Assembly (NCBI RefSeq): GCF_003426025.1
Contig: NZ_QJSH01000004.1
Location: 62,001 to 126,000 of the forward strand
Origin: Paraliobacillus quinghaiensis
GTDB lineage: Bacteria; Bacillota; Bacilli; Bacillales; Amphibacillaceae
Direction of reading: 5' to 3'
DNA: 64,000 bases
The notes beneath the pieces were generated by a model. It searched no databases and was not told where the DNA came from. It worked only from the letters and a program-made list of their open reading frames with translations. Position numbers and translations under genes: made by a program. Within the stretch, counting starts at the first letter, position 1; every line of letters begins with the position of its first letter. Positions 50,950 through 59,917 of this stretch are shown here, in pieces.

Positions 50950-51921
50950 TTACACTCCGTAGGAGGTGGAGGAATTCTCGCCTAAGATCGTTAAAATAAG
51001 TCTTTCCCATCTCTCATTCATTAACTTAAGTGTGTTATATGTTTCCTCAATTAATTTTTCAAGTTTAACTAACGTGTCATTTGTCTGCTGATAGATATTT
51101 TCTACTTTTTCTATTGAATGGTTAATCTCATCTTGAACAAGCCAATCAGAAATAATCCCATCAAAAAAGTAATCCATAAATGTTAACCCACCAGAAATGG
51201 ATAAGTCAGCGTTAAATTGCTGTCCAATATCATCTAATTCCCTACTGAATTTTCTTAATAGGGATTGCGCTTGGTGAACCTCTCGGCTAGCATCATCAAT
51301 TTTTCCATGTTTAATCGTCGTTGTGATAAAACCACCACCAAACATGTCAACTGTTCCCCAATTTTTTGCTTTATCTAAGGAGGTTAACGCTTCAGATAAT
51401 GCATGCTTTGCTTGTTGACCTGCTACAAACGCTTCTTCCATTTCCTTTTTATTCGATTTCAAATCTGCGATCGTATCATCTAATTCCAACAACTTTACAC
51501 CAGTTTCACTTGTTTCAGCTACTATTTCTTGTTGTTTTTGTTTAAGCAAATGTTCATATGTTTCTTTTGGATTTCCAAGCGCTTGCATTTTTTCTTTTAT
51601 TTCTTCCAATTCTTGACGGGTTTCAGCTTTTGATTGTTTTGCTTCTTGGTATTTTAATTGCGCTTCTGCTACTTCACGTTTTTCTTTTGTTAATTTTTCT
51701 TGTTTTTTGCCGATAAGCGTTGTGAATATTCCCGTAACACTAATACCTTCTAATCGTTCAACATCGACTTTCTCTTCCATTAACTTTTTATGATACCGTT
51801 TTTCCTTAAGCTCCAGCTCGTTATGTTCTTGATCTATCTTCACTAACTCCCGTTCAAGTTTTTCTAAGGATCGAATATTTTCCTTAGCTTTGATTAATTG
51901 ACTATGTTCTACACGCATCAT
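50950..51921 (-). CDS. Long coiled-coil protein, C-terminus altered by the IS end
   Basis: The 323-residue protein is largely alpha-helical with heptads at about 5-55, 75-170 and 265-310. A more ordered central block contains KNWGTVDMFGGGFITTTIKHGKIDDASREVHQAQSLLRKFSREL. I recall similar uncharacterised cytoplasmic proteins in Bacillaceae but no function. The last residues, GENSSTSYGV, and the stop codon are read from the IS605 end hairpin, so the native C-terminus has been replaced. AGAGGTGATATG precedes the start. The first two codons are both ATG. Confidence 0.7.
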   Translation of the reverse strand: MMRVEHSQLIKAKENIRSLEKLERELVKIDQEHNELELKEKRYHKKLMEEKVDVERLEGISVTGIFTTLIGKKQEKLTKEKREVAEAQLKYQEAKQSKAETRQELEEIKEKMQALGNPKETYEHLLKQKQQEIVAETSETGVKLLELDDTIADLKSNKKEMEEAFVAGQQAKHALSEALTSLDKAKNWGTVDMFGGGFITTTIKHGKIDDASREVHQAQSLLRKFSRELDDIGQQFNADLSISGGLTFMDYFFDGIISDWLVQDEINHSIEKVENIYQQTNDTLVKLEKLIEETYNTLKLMNERWERLILTILGENSSTSYGV

Positions 51922-51952
51922 ATCACCTCTATATTGTCTACGATCCTATTAT

Positions 51953-53134
51953 TCATTTGGTTTCACGTTCTTCAATCGCATTTTTAATTGATTCAATCCG
52001 ATCTTGCATTGGTGGATGGCTATAACGCATCCACTTCACCCAAAAGACGGGATCAATATCACTTTTAGATTGAACCGCCATTCGTATTGAACCCTCAATA
52101 GCTGGTTCTAGTTCTTCTGTATGTTCTATCGCATAGGCATCTGCCTGTTTTTCCATTTCCCGAGACACATATAAAGAAATTGGTTCAAGTACAGTTAAGA
52201 AAAGCATGGTAATAAAAAGAAGAACTGGAATCGCGCGCACATCATAAAGCCGTGTATGTGGAAACTTTTTGCGCATAATAGCATGGTAAACACGTGCAAT
52301 CAGAACTAGTAAAACGAGTGCAAATACAAGATAACCTGTAACTCCCCAGTATACGTGGTGCATCACATAGTGACCGATTTCATGAGCTAAAATAAATAAT
52401 ATCTCAGACTGATTCATGCCCTCTAACGTTGTATCCCATAAGACAATACGTGCATTTCCAAAAATACCTGTCACATAGGCATTAAATGTTGTTACCTTTT
52501 CACTCATATCAACCTGTAATAGTGTGGCATCTTCTAATCCAGCCTCAGCTGTTAGTGCTTCAATTGACGTACGCAAGTCTCCTTCTGGTAATGGCGTGAA
52601 ATCTTCATATAGTGGATCAATCCAAACTGGCTGAACGTAGATTACAAATACAGCTACAGGTATGGTGACCAACCACAGAAACAACGGCCAGAAACGTTCT
52701 GTTTTTTTTACTAATAATTGAAAGACTAACAAAAGAGCTGTTAAAGCTAACCATAGTAGCAAAAGATCTAAACCTAATTCCCAAAACCAATCCAATAAAG
52801 ATTGATGACTTACTCCAACAGCATGGGTAACGTAAAACCAAAAAAGAACGAATGGTAATTGGATCAATCGATATAGTAACAGTAGAAACAATCCAATCAT
52901 ACTCGTTTCAATTAATCGATTCCGCCACTGAAAGATTGTTTGCCACTTCTTTATCCACTGTTTTGTGATCACAGCATATAAAAGAATAAAGACAAGCGGA
53001 AGTTTGCTAAAGAAAATTGCATGCGCAATTGCTGCATACTTGGTATCACTAAAAGATTCTAGCGGATAGAAATATAGAAAATAACCGAATACAATAACTG
53101 TGTAAATAAAATAGGAAAGCAGTATTTTCTTCAT
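51953..53134 (-). CDS. M48-family membrane metalloprotease (YhfN/Ste24-like)
   Basis: I start at the ATG at 53134 (MKKILLSYFIYTVIV; GGAG seven bases upstream), giving 393 residues. Four to six spans precede the zinc site HEIGH (about 251-255, in ILAHEIGHYVMHH); a further span is followed by the third ligand region SREMEKQADAYAIEH. The layout is that of CAAX prenyl protease 1/Ste24, and in B. subtilis YhfN lies near lplJ as here. Probable role in membrane protein quality control; substrates unknown. Confidence 0.87.
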   Translation of the reverse strand: MKKILLSYFIYTVIVFGYFLYFYPLESFSDTKYAAIAHAIFFSKLPLVFILLYAVITKQWIKKWQTIFQWRNRLIETSMIGLFLLLLYRLIQLPFVLFWFYVTHAVGVSHQSLLDWFWELGLDLLLLWLALTALLLVFQLLVKKTERFWPLFLWLVTIPVAVFVIYVQPVWIDPLYEDFTPLPEGDLRTSIEALTAEAGLEDATLLQVDMSEKVTTFNAYVTGIFGNARIVLWDTTLEGMNQSEILFILAHEIGHYVMHHVYWGVTGYLVFALVLLVLIARVYHAIMRKKFPHTRLYDVRAIPVLLFITMLFLTVLEPISLYVSREMEKQADAYAIEHTEELEPAIEGSIRMAVQSKSDIDPVFWVKWMRYSHPPMQDRIESIKNAIEERETK

Positions 53135-53160
53135 GTTCGCACTCCATTTCATTCAATATA

Positions 53161-53196
53161 GAAAACTACCCTTATCGAAAAATAAGGGCAGTTTAA
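53161..53196 (-). terminator. Terminator after lplJ
   Basis: AACTGCCCTTAT / ATAAGGGTAGTT arms with a TTTTCG loop on the minus strand, then TTTTC. Confidence 0.8.
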
Positions 53197-53198
53197 AA

Positions 53199-54194
53199 TT
53201 AATATATCAAATCGATTAATTGTTCTTTTGTTATTTTTCCTAAATAATGCGGTACGTCAATATCTTTTAGTGCTTCTTCTAATGCTTGTCGTTGATAGCG
53301 TACTCCAACTAATGCATCTGCTACCACATTAACATCACCAATACCAAAGAAATCACCATATATTTTACAGTCTTTTATAACACCTTTGGATACATCCATA
53401 CGAACATCAACTAATCCTGAATCAAATTTATGTGATTTTTGAATATCAAATTTAGGAGATTTTCCATAATTCCATTCCCACTGCTGATAGCGCTCTTCAG
53501 AAAGTAGATGGATATTCTTCCAATCTTGTTCTGTAAGCTTGTAACGTGGCACATCTGCAACATCTTCTACATCGAAGATATATTTTAGAATAAACTCTTT
53601 AAACTGCTCCATAGGCAATTTTTCTTCCATGAAGTCAGAAATATTCGCTACACGACTTCTGATTGATTTGATTCCTTTTGATTTAATCTTTTCTGCATTC
53701 ACATTTAATGCTGAAACGACATGTTCAATTTCTGAATCATACATTAATGTACCATGACTAAACATTCTACCGCGTGTGGTGAATTGTGCATTACCGGAAA
53801 TTTTCTTCCCATCGGCATGCAGATCATTTCGTCCACTCAATTCTGCTGGAACACCCAGCTTCTGTAATGCATCAACAACTGGTTGGGTAAATTTTGCAAA
53901 GTTATGAAAACTGTCCCCATCATCTTTGGTTATGAAACTAAAGTTTAAATTTCCTTGATCATGGTATACAGCACCACCACCAGAAAGACGACGAACAACA
54001 TTGATCCCCTGCTCATCAACATATTTGGTATTGATTTCTTCAATTGTATTTTGGTTTTTCCCAATAATAATGGACGGTTGATTAATGTAGAATAATAAAT
54101 ATGTATCTTCTTCACCAAAATTATTTAATACATATTCCTCAATCGCTAAATTAATATGTGGATCTGTTACACCTTCGTTATCTATAAACTTCAT
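53199..54194 (-). CDS. lplJ: Lipoate-protein ligase LplJ
   Basis: LplJ uses ATP to attach free lipoate to the lipoyl domains of 2-oxoacid dehydrogenases and GcvH. The 331-residue protein has the family's NLAIEEYVL start, the RRLSGGGAVYHDQGNLNFSFI motif with the lipoate site, and the lysine of the conserved GRNDLHADGKKISGNAQF block. An accessory C-terminal domain is present (about 245-331). Length equals the B. subtilis enzyme. It lies between yhfI and the M48 protease as in B. subtilis. AAAGGAGGACATACT precedes the ATG. Confidence 0.95.
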   Translation of the reverse strand: MKFIDNEGVTDPHINLAIEEYVLNNFGEEDTYLLFYINQPSIIIGKNQNTIEEINTKYVDEQGINVVRRLSGGGAVYHDQGNLNFSFITKDDGDSFHNFAKFTQPVVDALQKLGVPAELSGRNDLHADGKKISGNAQFTTRGRMFSHGTLMYDSEIEHVVSALNVNAEKIKSKGIKSIRSRVANISDFMEEKLPMEQFKEFILKYIFDVEDVADVPRYKLTEQDWKNIHLLSEERYQQWEWNYGKSPKFDIQKSHKFDSGLVDVRMDVSKGVIKDCKIYGDFFGIGDVNVVADALVGVRYQRQALEEALKDIDVPHYLGKITKEQLIDLIY

Positions 54195-54298
54195 AGTATG
54201 TCCTCCTTTTTACTATAAGTGCGTGTTTGAACTTCCTATTTAATGTTTTCCATATACTAGTCTAAAATATTCAGACTTGAAAGGCAATTTATAAGACT

Positions 54299-55030
54299 TT
54301 ACCCTTCCCAAATGTATCCAGATTTGGCCAACTCAATATTTCCAGTGAATGTTTGCTTTGCTTCTTTTACTAATTCCGTTCGATCACCAAAATGTGGATA
54401 GTGACTCAATAGCAGCCTGCCCACATCTGCCTCTTCTGCAAGTATTCCACAATCGATACTGTTCATATGCCCTGCACTCGACCCATCTTGTCCAGCATAA
54501 AAACTGCAATCTGTAATCAGCAAATCGGCTTTATGACTAAACGGAATTAATTCTTGCATAAAACTCGTATCAGCAGTATATACAACTACCTTCTCCCCAT
54601 CTGTTATGCGCATCCCATAGCAATGCACAGGATGCTCTGTTTTAATAAATGTGATTGAAAACGGTCCAATTTGTAATACTTTTTCAGGATCATACCCAAT
54701 ACCAGCAGTATAGTGATGCGTTAGTTTTTCAAACCCTGCTTGATCAGCGGTATGACCGTAAATCGGTAAAATTTTGTTTGTTTTATGTATTTGATTTTGA
54801 ACAAGCCAATTGTATTGCAACACGCCAATATCCGCAATATGATCATTGTGATAATGGGATAAAATAACCGCATCTAAATCCATTGCATTCGTATACTTTG
54901 GTAATTGCGCTAAAGCTCCACTACCACAATCAATTAATACAGTAACATCATCTTTCTCCAGCAAATAACTAGAAGTCGCAGCCCCTTCTTCAGGATAAGC
55001 ACCCCAAAAACCAATCACTGTTACTTTCAT
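54299..55030 (-). CDS. Metallo-beta-lactamase-fold hydrolase (YhfI-like)
   Basis: The 243-residue protein has the di-zinc motif HYHNDH (about 59-64; SHYHNDHIADIG), a second histidine (TEHPVHC), VYTADTSF and the final LLSHYPH. It resembles the RNase Z/cyclic phosphodiesterase-like group. B. subtilis yhfI is upstream of lplJ as here. The substrate is unknown. GAGGTGATTAG precedes the ATG. Confidence 0.87.
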   Translation of the reverse strand: MKVTVIGFWGAYPEEGAATSSYLLEKDDVTVLIDCGSGALAQLPKYTNAMDLDAVILSHYHNDHIADIGVLQYNWLVQNQIHKTNKILPIYGHTADQAGFEKLTHHYTAGIGYDPEKVLQIGPFSITFIKTEHPVHCYGMRITDGEKVVVYTADTSFMQELIPFSHKADLLITDCSFYAGQDGSSAGHMNSIDCGILAEEADVGRLLLSHYPHFGDRTELVKEAKQTFTGNIELAKSGYIWEG

Positions 55031-55080
55031 CTAATCACCTCATAATAAGACAAGTTTAATTTATGTAGTCAGTTTAACAC

Positions 55081-55116
55081 AAAAGCTAGCCTTCCGTTTT
55101 GGGAGCTAGCTTTTTG
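55081..55116 (-). terminator. Terminator of the GntR-ABC operon
   Basis: AAAGCTAGC-TCC / GGA-GCTAGCTTT arms with a short loop; T runs are present on both sides. Confidence 0.85.
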
Positions 55117-55132
55117 TATCTATCCTATAATA

Positions 55133-55819
55133 TTATTTGTTTACTTCAATAACGTCACCTGTTACATCCGTATTTTCTGGTACTCTGACATAGATATATT
55201 CAAGTCCGATAATTGATAAGCCGCTATTTAAGTTGTTGCTGCCAGTGAATTGATAAGCAGTAAAGGGATGGTTTTTTAGAGCAATATCGATTGTTTCTTC
55301 ACCTTTCGATGGTTCCACATAGAGATTTTGATCAACTAACTTAACCTGATATAAATCCATTAATGATGAAATATCTATTCTTAAAAAGCTGGTGTACCCT
55401 TTATATTGTAATACCTCGATCGAATCAATTAATTCATCAGTTTTTTCAACAAAAATAGGCCCATTCATATACCTGTCTTCTTTCAAAGCTGAAATAGTTA
55501 ATTGATCATCAAAAAGTGGGAATGTTGTTTGGTCAAAAAGATGAGCAAATTCAGAAGCTTCCTGCCATTTCCCCTTTTCTAACAAAGGATATATTTTATC
55601 ATTTATCGCTAGTTTATCTGTTAACTCCTGTTCACTCATTAATTCTAAATCAGAACCCTCACCAACTGTTAGAAAGGTACATACCACTACACCTAATAAC
55701 AGAACTACCACATAGCCAACTAACAGTTTATATGTGTGCATTCGATTAAATAAACGATGATTAGGTAATTGTACAATTAACACAATGAATAGAAGTACAA
55801 GGGGCAAAACTAATATCAT
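55133..55819 (-). CDS. Membrane-anchored protein of the GntR-ABC operon, unknown
   Basis: The 228-residue protein has two N-terminal spans (about 2-20 and 31-52) and an extracellular domain with acidic segments, a Tyr-rich strand pattern and a C-terminal VRVPENTDVTGDVIEV. I do not recognise the family. Its start shares a base with the upstream permease stop, so translation is coupled. It may be an accessory to the exporter. Confidence 0.6.
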   Translation of the reverse strand: MILVLPLVLLFIVLIVQLPNHRLFNRMHTYKLLVGYVVVLLLGVVVCTFLTVGEGSDLELMSEQELTDKLAINDKIYPLLEKGKWQEASEFAHLFDQTTFPLFDDQLTISALKEDRYMNGPIFVEKTDELIDSIEVLQYKGYTSFLRIDISSLMDLYQVKLVDQNLYVEPSKGEETIDIALKNHPFTAYQFTGSNNLNSGLSIIGLEYIYVRVPENTDVTGDVIEVNK

Positions 55820-56568
55820 TATTGTTGCACCTCCATACGTTTTCCGATTAAAAATGCTGTCACAAATAAGATAGTTATAAGAACAAAGATTTTTAAACTG
55901 AATAATACAAATATGGATTCTTGTATAATAAAATAATAGGACTTTGTTATGAAATTGTAGCCGTCTCCTAATCTGACCGCTTGCACAATTGTCCCGACAA
56001 AAATCGCTGGTAATACTATAATAAAGACCTTATGCAATTGCACACACATACCTATGAAATAGCCAATTATTGTCATAAAAAGTAAATAAAAAAATAGAGA
56101 ACCTATACTTAATAATAGCTCAGAAATGATTAGTGGATTAGTTACAAGTTTAACATCATTAAAAAATACATTAACTGATTGAATGAACCCCCCTGCCAAT
56201 TGAGCTGTTAACGTTCCAATAATACTGATCGCCACTAAGAATAATAAGTTTGCAACCTGACTCATTTTACGCGTTGTTACAAATAAAAAATCTACCATAT
56301 AGTATTTTTTCGTAGTCAGTAATAATCCAGCAACAAATCCCCAAACAAGTGTAAATCCCACAATAATATCACCCGTATAATAGCCTATATTTACATGTAT
56401 GGGACCACTAAAACCAAAGCTACCACTGCTGATCGGCCCACTTAACGAAAATAACATTGCAAGGATTTGCACTAAAATAAGTGATGTGAACAACGCTGAA
56501 TAAGATTTCAGTTTAAACAGAAAAAGTATCTGTAGTATTTCACTCTTCTTGAGATTAGCTAAGGACAT
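55819..56568 (-). CDS. ABC transporter permease
   Basis: The 249-residue protein has about six spans without a solute-binding loop, like ABC-2 type permeases of YtrC/BcrB style. No catalytic motif is expected. Its start overlaps the ATPase gene by 14 bases. It should form the channel for the ATPase encoded upstream; the exported molecule is not known. It might be a lantibiotic/bacitracin-type or lipid exporter, given the GntR control. Confidence 0.78.
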   Translation of the reverse strand: MSLANLKKSEILQILFLFKLKSYSALFTSLILVQILAMLFSLSGPISSGSFGFSGPIHVNIGYYTGDIIVGFTLVWGFVAGLLLTTKKYYMVDFLFVTTRKMSQVANLLFLVAISIIGTLTAQLAGGFIQSVNVFFNDVKLVTNPLIISELLLSIGSLFFYLLFMTIIGYFIGMCVQLHKVFIIVLPAIFVGTIVQAVRLGDGYNFITKSYYFIIQESIFVLFSLKIFVLITILFVTAFLIGKRMEVQQ

Positions 56569-57451
56569 CTACAATCCCCCCATTTTTCGGATTAGTCAAA
56601 TAAATACAAAGATCATTCAAAGAAACAGGTAATAGTTTAATACCATCTGCTTGTAATTGAGCAAATTCCCTTTCAGTAAAATCATTTTGCACAACCACAT
56701 ATATCCCTTCTGAACTATATGCCTTTTGATAAATGATAGATTTATTCGCACACCAAGATGTGATCGTATCTCTATCACCATGTAAACCAAATGCATAATC
56801 TTTAAGTGTATCAACCGATTCGTGCATTAGGACTTTTCCATCTTTAATTAATAAAACCTCTTCTAAAAGTGGTTCTATTTCTTGTAATAAGTGACTCGAC
56901 AAAAGGATTGTTCGAGGAAAAGCAATATAATCATGCAACAGTGCCTGGTAGAAATCCTTTCGTACCGCTTCATCCATCCCAGTCGTTGGCTCATCAAATA
57001 ATGTTAAAGGACATCTTGCTGCTAACCCAATTATCATATTAAACGTACTTCTTTTCCCTTTAGATAATTGATAATGCCTTTGATTCGCTTCAAACCCAAA
57101 ATAATTGAATAATCGATCAGCTAAATCCATATTCCAATTTGGATAGAATTGAGCATTTTGTTGTAAAATTTGTTTCAAGTTTAATGTATCGGGATAATAC
57201 AATTGATCGTCGATATAAATTGTATTGGCGGATGCCATTAATGAATCAAATGGCTCTTCATTAAAAACAAGTAGTTCTCCAGCTGAAGGTCTCCAAAAAC
57301 CTGCAATCATCTTTAATAAGGTCGTTTTTCCAGCACCATTTCGACCAATTATTCCAGTAATGGTTTCTTCTTTGATTTCAAAAGACATCTGCTCAATAAC
57401 CTTCTTGCTTCCAAACTTTTTCTCAAGCCCATCTGCCTTTACAATCTGCAT
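56555..57451 (-). CDS. ABC transporter ATP-binding protein (YtrB-like)
   Basis: The 298-residue ATPase has Walker A GRNGAGKT (about 37-44), signature LSKGKRSTF (LSGGQ position), Walker B LTLFDEPTTGMD and switch His in LLSSHLL. The C-terminal tail (about 215-298) is of the exporter type. It overlaps the permease gene by 14 bases and starts directly after the GntR gene stop. Part of a regulator-ATPase-permease-accessory unit. Confidence 0.9.
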   Translation of the reverse strand: MQIVKADGLEKKFGSKKVIEQMSFEIKEETITGIIGRNGAGKTTLLKMIAGFWRPSAGELLVFNEEPFDSLMASANTIYIDDQLYYPDTLNLKQILQQNAQFYPNWNMDLADRLFNYFGFEANQRHYQLSKGKRSTFNMIIGLAARCPLTLFDEPTTGMDEAVRKDFYQALLHDYIAFPRTILLSSHLLQEIEPLLEEVLLIKDGKVLMHESVDTLKDYAFGLHGDRDTITSWCANKSIIYQKAYSSEGIYVVVQNDFTEREFAQLQADGIKLLPVSLNDLCIYLTNPKNGGIVDVLS

Positions 57452-57835
57452 TTATTTACTCTCCTTTCTAATCTCTTCATTAGCTTTTTTGATCATATCA
57501 ATTAATGACTGCTCGTTAATTTCTAAATAGTTTGCTTCGTTAACTAAGTCGATTACTTTTTCTTCTAGCAAATTTGTTTTGCGCTTATTTTGAATAATTT
57601 TTTTCGCTTCTTTGGTAACAAACATGCCAAGTCCTCTTTTTTTGTACAAAATTTCTTCATTCACTAAAATGGTTAATCCCTTAGCAGCAGTAGCGGGGTT
57701 AATTGTAAACATCTCTGCAAGCTGATATTGAGAGTAAACTTTTTCATCTTTTTTAAGGCGGTCACGCAAAATCTCTGTTTCTAACCATTCAGCAATCTGA
57801 ACATAAATCGGTTTGGAACTATCTAATGAAATCAC
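57452..57835 (-). CDS. GntR-family regulator, YtrA/YhcF subfamily
   Basis: The 127-residue protein has the winged helix of GntR (about 8-75; PIYVQIAEWLETEIL ... YQLAEMFTINPATAAKGLTILVNE ... KKRGLGMFV) and the short helical dimerisation tail of the YtrA group, without a ligand-binding domain. Such proteins repress their own ABC exporter operon. A perfect palindrome overlaps the promoter upstream. GAAAGGAGGGG precedes the start at 57835. Confidence 0.92.
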   Translation of the reverse strand: MISLDSSKPIYVQIAEWLETEILRDRLKKDEKVYSQYQLAEMFTINPATAAKGLTILVNEEILYKKRGLGMFVTKEAKKIIQNKRKTNLLEEKVIDLVNEANYLEINEQSLIDMIKKANEEIRKESK

Positions 57836-57860
57836 CCCGCACCCCTCCTTTCACGAAAAT

Positions 57861-57915
57861 TAGTACATTACTGATGTAATGTACTATATACCATTATAAT
57901 CCACCTTGCAATACT
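57861..57915 (-). promoter_or_regulatory. Promoter and palindromic operator of the GntR operon
   Basis: On the minus strand -35 TTGCAA, a 17-base spacer and -10 TATAGT are followed by, and overlapped by, two exact 11-bp arms TAGTACATTAC (57861-57871) and GTAATGTACTA (57876-57886) around TGAT. The position over the -10 and start site is as expected for autorepression by the GntR protein encoded just downstream. Confidence 0.85.
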
Positions 57916-58018
57916 AATTTGGAAAATAACAGTAAAATAAAGTGCTTTTCACAACTAACATTACCCTTCAAGATACGAACTTGATATAAAATCCGCAATA
58001 ACTAGTAACCTGAGTTAA

Positions 58019-58382
58019 TTACCCGCTGCGTCACCAAATGGATTCCCTTTCCGTGGGCTCAGTCTCAGCTAACTTGGTAAAGAAGAACACTTTACAAAGT
58101 GGATCTTCTACTTGAGCTGTTCCCACAGGAGTGTCATCCATTTGCTTCCTCTGCTAGTTAGAAGAACTAATTGTGTTTTAATCAATAAGTTTTTCTGCTG
58201 CTAAATTAGGCTGTAATGCATTATATATTTTTAGACTCTCTAGCGGATCAAATGAAATTGACGACACTCCTGCAGGAACAGCGCGAGCTGAAGATCCACT
58301 CGGAAAGCGAATTTTGCTTATCCGAGTTAGCTGAAGCCGTGCCTGCGGAAAGGGAGTCAATTTCATTTGAGGAGCGGTAGCT
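58019..58382. repeat. Repeat element copy C
   Basis: Ends TTACCCGCT (58019-58027) and AGCGGTAG (58373-58380). Module 1 (about 58034-58143) is nearly the same as module 1 of copy A in its left arm (AAATGGATTCCCTTTCCGTG, GTCTCAGC) and right arm (GTTCCCACAGGAGTGTC, ATCCATTT), but one inner arm is replaced. Module 2 (about 58250-58370) has CAAATGAAATTGACGACACT / AGGGAGTCAATTTCATTTG and an inner stem CTCGGA / TCCGAG. Non-coding, between the GntR promoter and the hemY terminator. Confidence 0.82.
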
Positions 58383-58462
58383 TCCGTTACTAAATATTGA
58401 CTAAACGATTTAGGTTCTTAATGCGCAGTTTATCTAAATTATTCATTAATAACTATCACCAT

Positions 58463-58498
58463 AAAAAAACTCCCTTTCCTAATTAGAAAAGAGAGTTT
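58463..58498 (-). terminator. Terminator of the hemEHY operon
   Basis: AAACTCTCTTT / AAAGGGAGTTT arms with TCTAATTAGG between, then TTTTTTT on the minus strand. Confidence 0.85.
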
Positions 58499-58507
58499 CC
58501 TTTGCAT

Positions 58508-59917
58508 TTATTCACTTAAAAAATCTAACACATTTTCGCCAGCTTTTTCCCCTTGATCAATGCAATCTGGGATACCAATACCTTGATAATTATTCCCTGC
58601 TATAAAAGTACCTGGTAAGGCTTTATCTATTTCATTTCTGAGCTTGCTAAGTCGTTCAAGATGTCCGACTGTATATTGTGGCATAGAATCTTTCCAACGT
58701 GTGACAACATGAAAATCAGGCTTTGTTGTAACGCCCATAACCTTCTTCAAATCCTTTAAAGCAATAGCTGCAATTTCCTCATCCGTTAAATCCACAACCG
58801 CTTCATCTCCAGGACGTCCTACATAACAACGAAGCATTGCCTTTCCTTCAGGTGTCGTATTGGGCCATTTTTTATGCGTCCATGTACACGCAGTAATACG
58901 ATAGTCGCTATTACGCGATACAACAAAACCAGTCCCGTCTAAATCAGTTGGAATCGCTGAGGCATCAAATCCAAACGCAACATTGGCAACAGACGTCGCT
59001 TTCGTTTCACCAAACACATTCCAAAAATCATATTGACTTAAGACTCGCTTGACTACTGGAAAAGCTATTGTCAGAATCATGCTATCAACTTTTTTAACAT
59101 CACCACTGTCGAGTAACACATGATAATGATCTATCTTCTTCTCGATATGATCAACTGCAGTTTCCTTATGTATTGATACAATACTCGGATCTAAGTGAGA
59201 TTCAATCGCATCAACAAGTGACTGCAATCCATCTTTTAATGAATAAAATTTACTTGTTTTCTTCCCTGTTCTAACTTTCTTAGGCAGTACTTCACGTGAT
59301 CCTTTAATTAAACTGCGATGCTTTTGTTCCATCTGATAAAATTGAGGGAAAGTAGCCATTAAACTTAGGTCATCAATGTTACCAGCGTATATTCCAGACA
59401 GTAAAGGTTCAATTAAATTCTCCAGTAATTCATTTCCAAAACGTTTACGGAAAAACTCGCCTACAGATTGATCAGCTACAGGTTCACTTTTCGGTAAAAC
59501 GAAATCAGATAGCAAACGAATTTTGCCTTTTAATGAAAACATGTTGGAAAATAAAAAAGGAGATAATTGCGTTGGGATACCCATAAAAGATCCCTTTGGC
59601 ATTTCGTGTAACTGATCACCAACAAGTACATACGCTTTACCTGTTCCATTCTTAACAAGATCGTCAGCTAAACCAACTTCACGTGCTACTCGTGCAGCAG
59701 ATTCTTTGCGGATCAAAAAAGAATCTGGACCTCGTTCAATGGTAAAACCGTCTTGTTTCATTGTATCAATCTTTCCACCTAGCTTATCACTAGCATCAAT
59801 CAAATCAATTTTATAGGGTAGTTGTTTTGCTTTAATTTCTTTTTGCAAATAATAAGCAGCAGATAAACCGGTAATACCTCCGCCTACAATTGCAATGTTT
59901 TTCTTACCTTCACTCAT
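58508..59917 (-). CDS. hemY: Coproporphyrinogen III oxidase (HemY/CgoX)
   Basis: This FAD enzyme oxidises coproporphyrinogen III to coproporphyrin III in the Gram-positive haem route. The 469-residue protein has the FAD motif [13 protein letters not shown] (about 11-23), the IERGPDSFL block and a C-terminal FAD-binding stretch [18 protein letters not shown]. It overlaps the end of hemH by four bases (ATGA). Named protoporphyrinogen oxidase in older annotation. It closes hemE-hemH-hemY. Confidence 0.94.
   Translation of the reverse strand: MSEGKKNIAIVGGGITGLSAAYYLQKEIKAKQLPYKIDLIDASDKLGGKIDTMKQDGFTIERGPDSFLIRKESAARVAREVGLADDLVKNGTGKAYVLVGDQLHEMPKGSFMGIPTQLSPFLFSNMFSLKGKIRLLSDFVLPKSEPVADQSVGEFFRKRFGNELLENLIEPLLSGIYAGNIDDLSLMATFPQFYQMEQKHRSLIKGSREVLPKKVRTGKKTSKFYSLKDGLQSLVDAIESHLDPSIVSIHKETAVDHIEKKIDHYHVLLDSGDVKKVDSMILTIAFPVVKRVLSQYDFWNVFGETKATSVANVAFGFDASAIPTDLDGTGFVVSRNSDYRITACTWTHKKWPNTTPEGKAMLRCYVGRPGDEAVVDLTDEEIAAIALKDLKKVMGVTTKPDFHVVTRWKDSMPQYTVGHLERLSKLRNEIDKALPGTFIAGNNYQGIGIPDCIDQGEKAGENVLDFLSE

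Larger units (their letters stand above)
49425..50985 (-). mobile_element. TnpB-only IS200/IS605-family insertion sequence (IS1341-like)
   Basis: The single gene tnpB is framed by end hairpins. Downstream of it is CCCGCCACTT / AAGTGGGGG with inner AATTTTC / GAAAATT (49444-49482). Upstream of it is CCCCCACCT / AGGAGGTGGAGG (about 50951-50975). No tnpA is present, so the element depends on a transposase in trans. IS605 elements leave no target duplication, so exact ends cannot be fixed by eye; the limits given are approximate. The upstream end lies inside the 3' end of the coiled-coil gene. Confidence 0.8.

Noticed and set aside
58178-58366. Minus-strand ORF of 62 codons within repeat copy C
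   Set aside because: It is fully inside the non-coding repeat, and similar short frames occur in the other copies without conservation of the protein.
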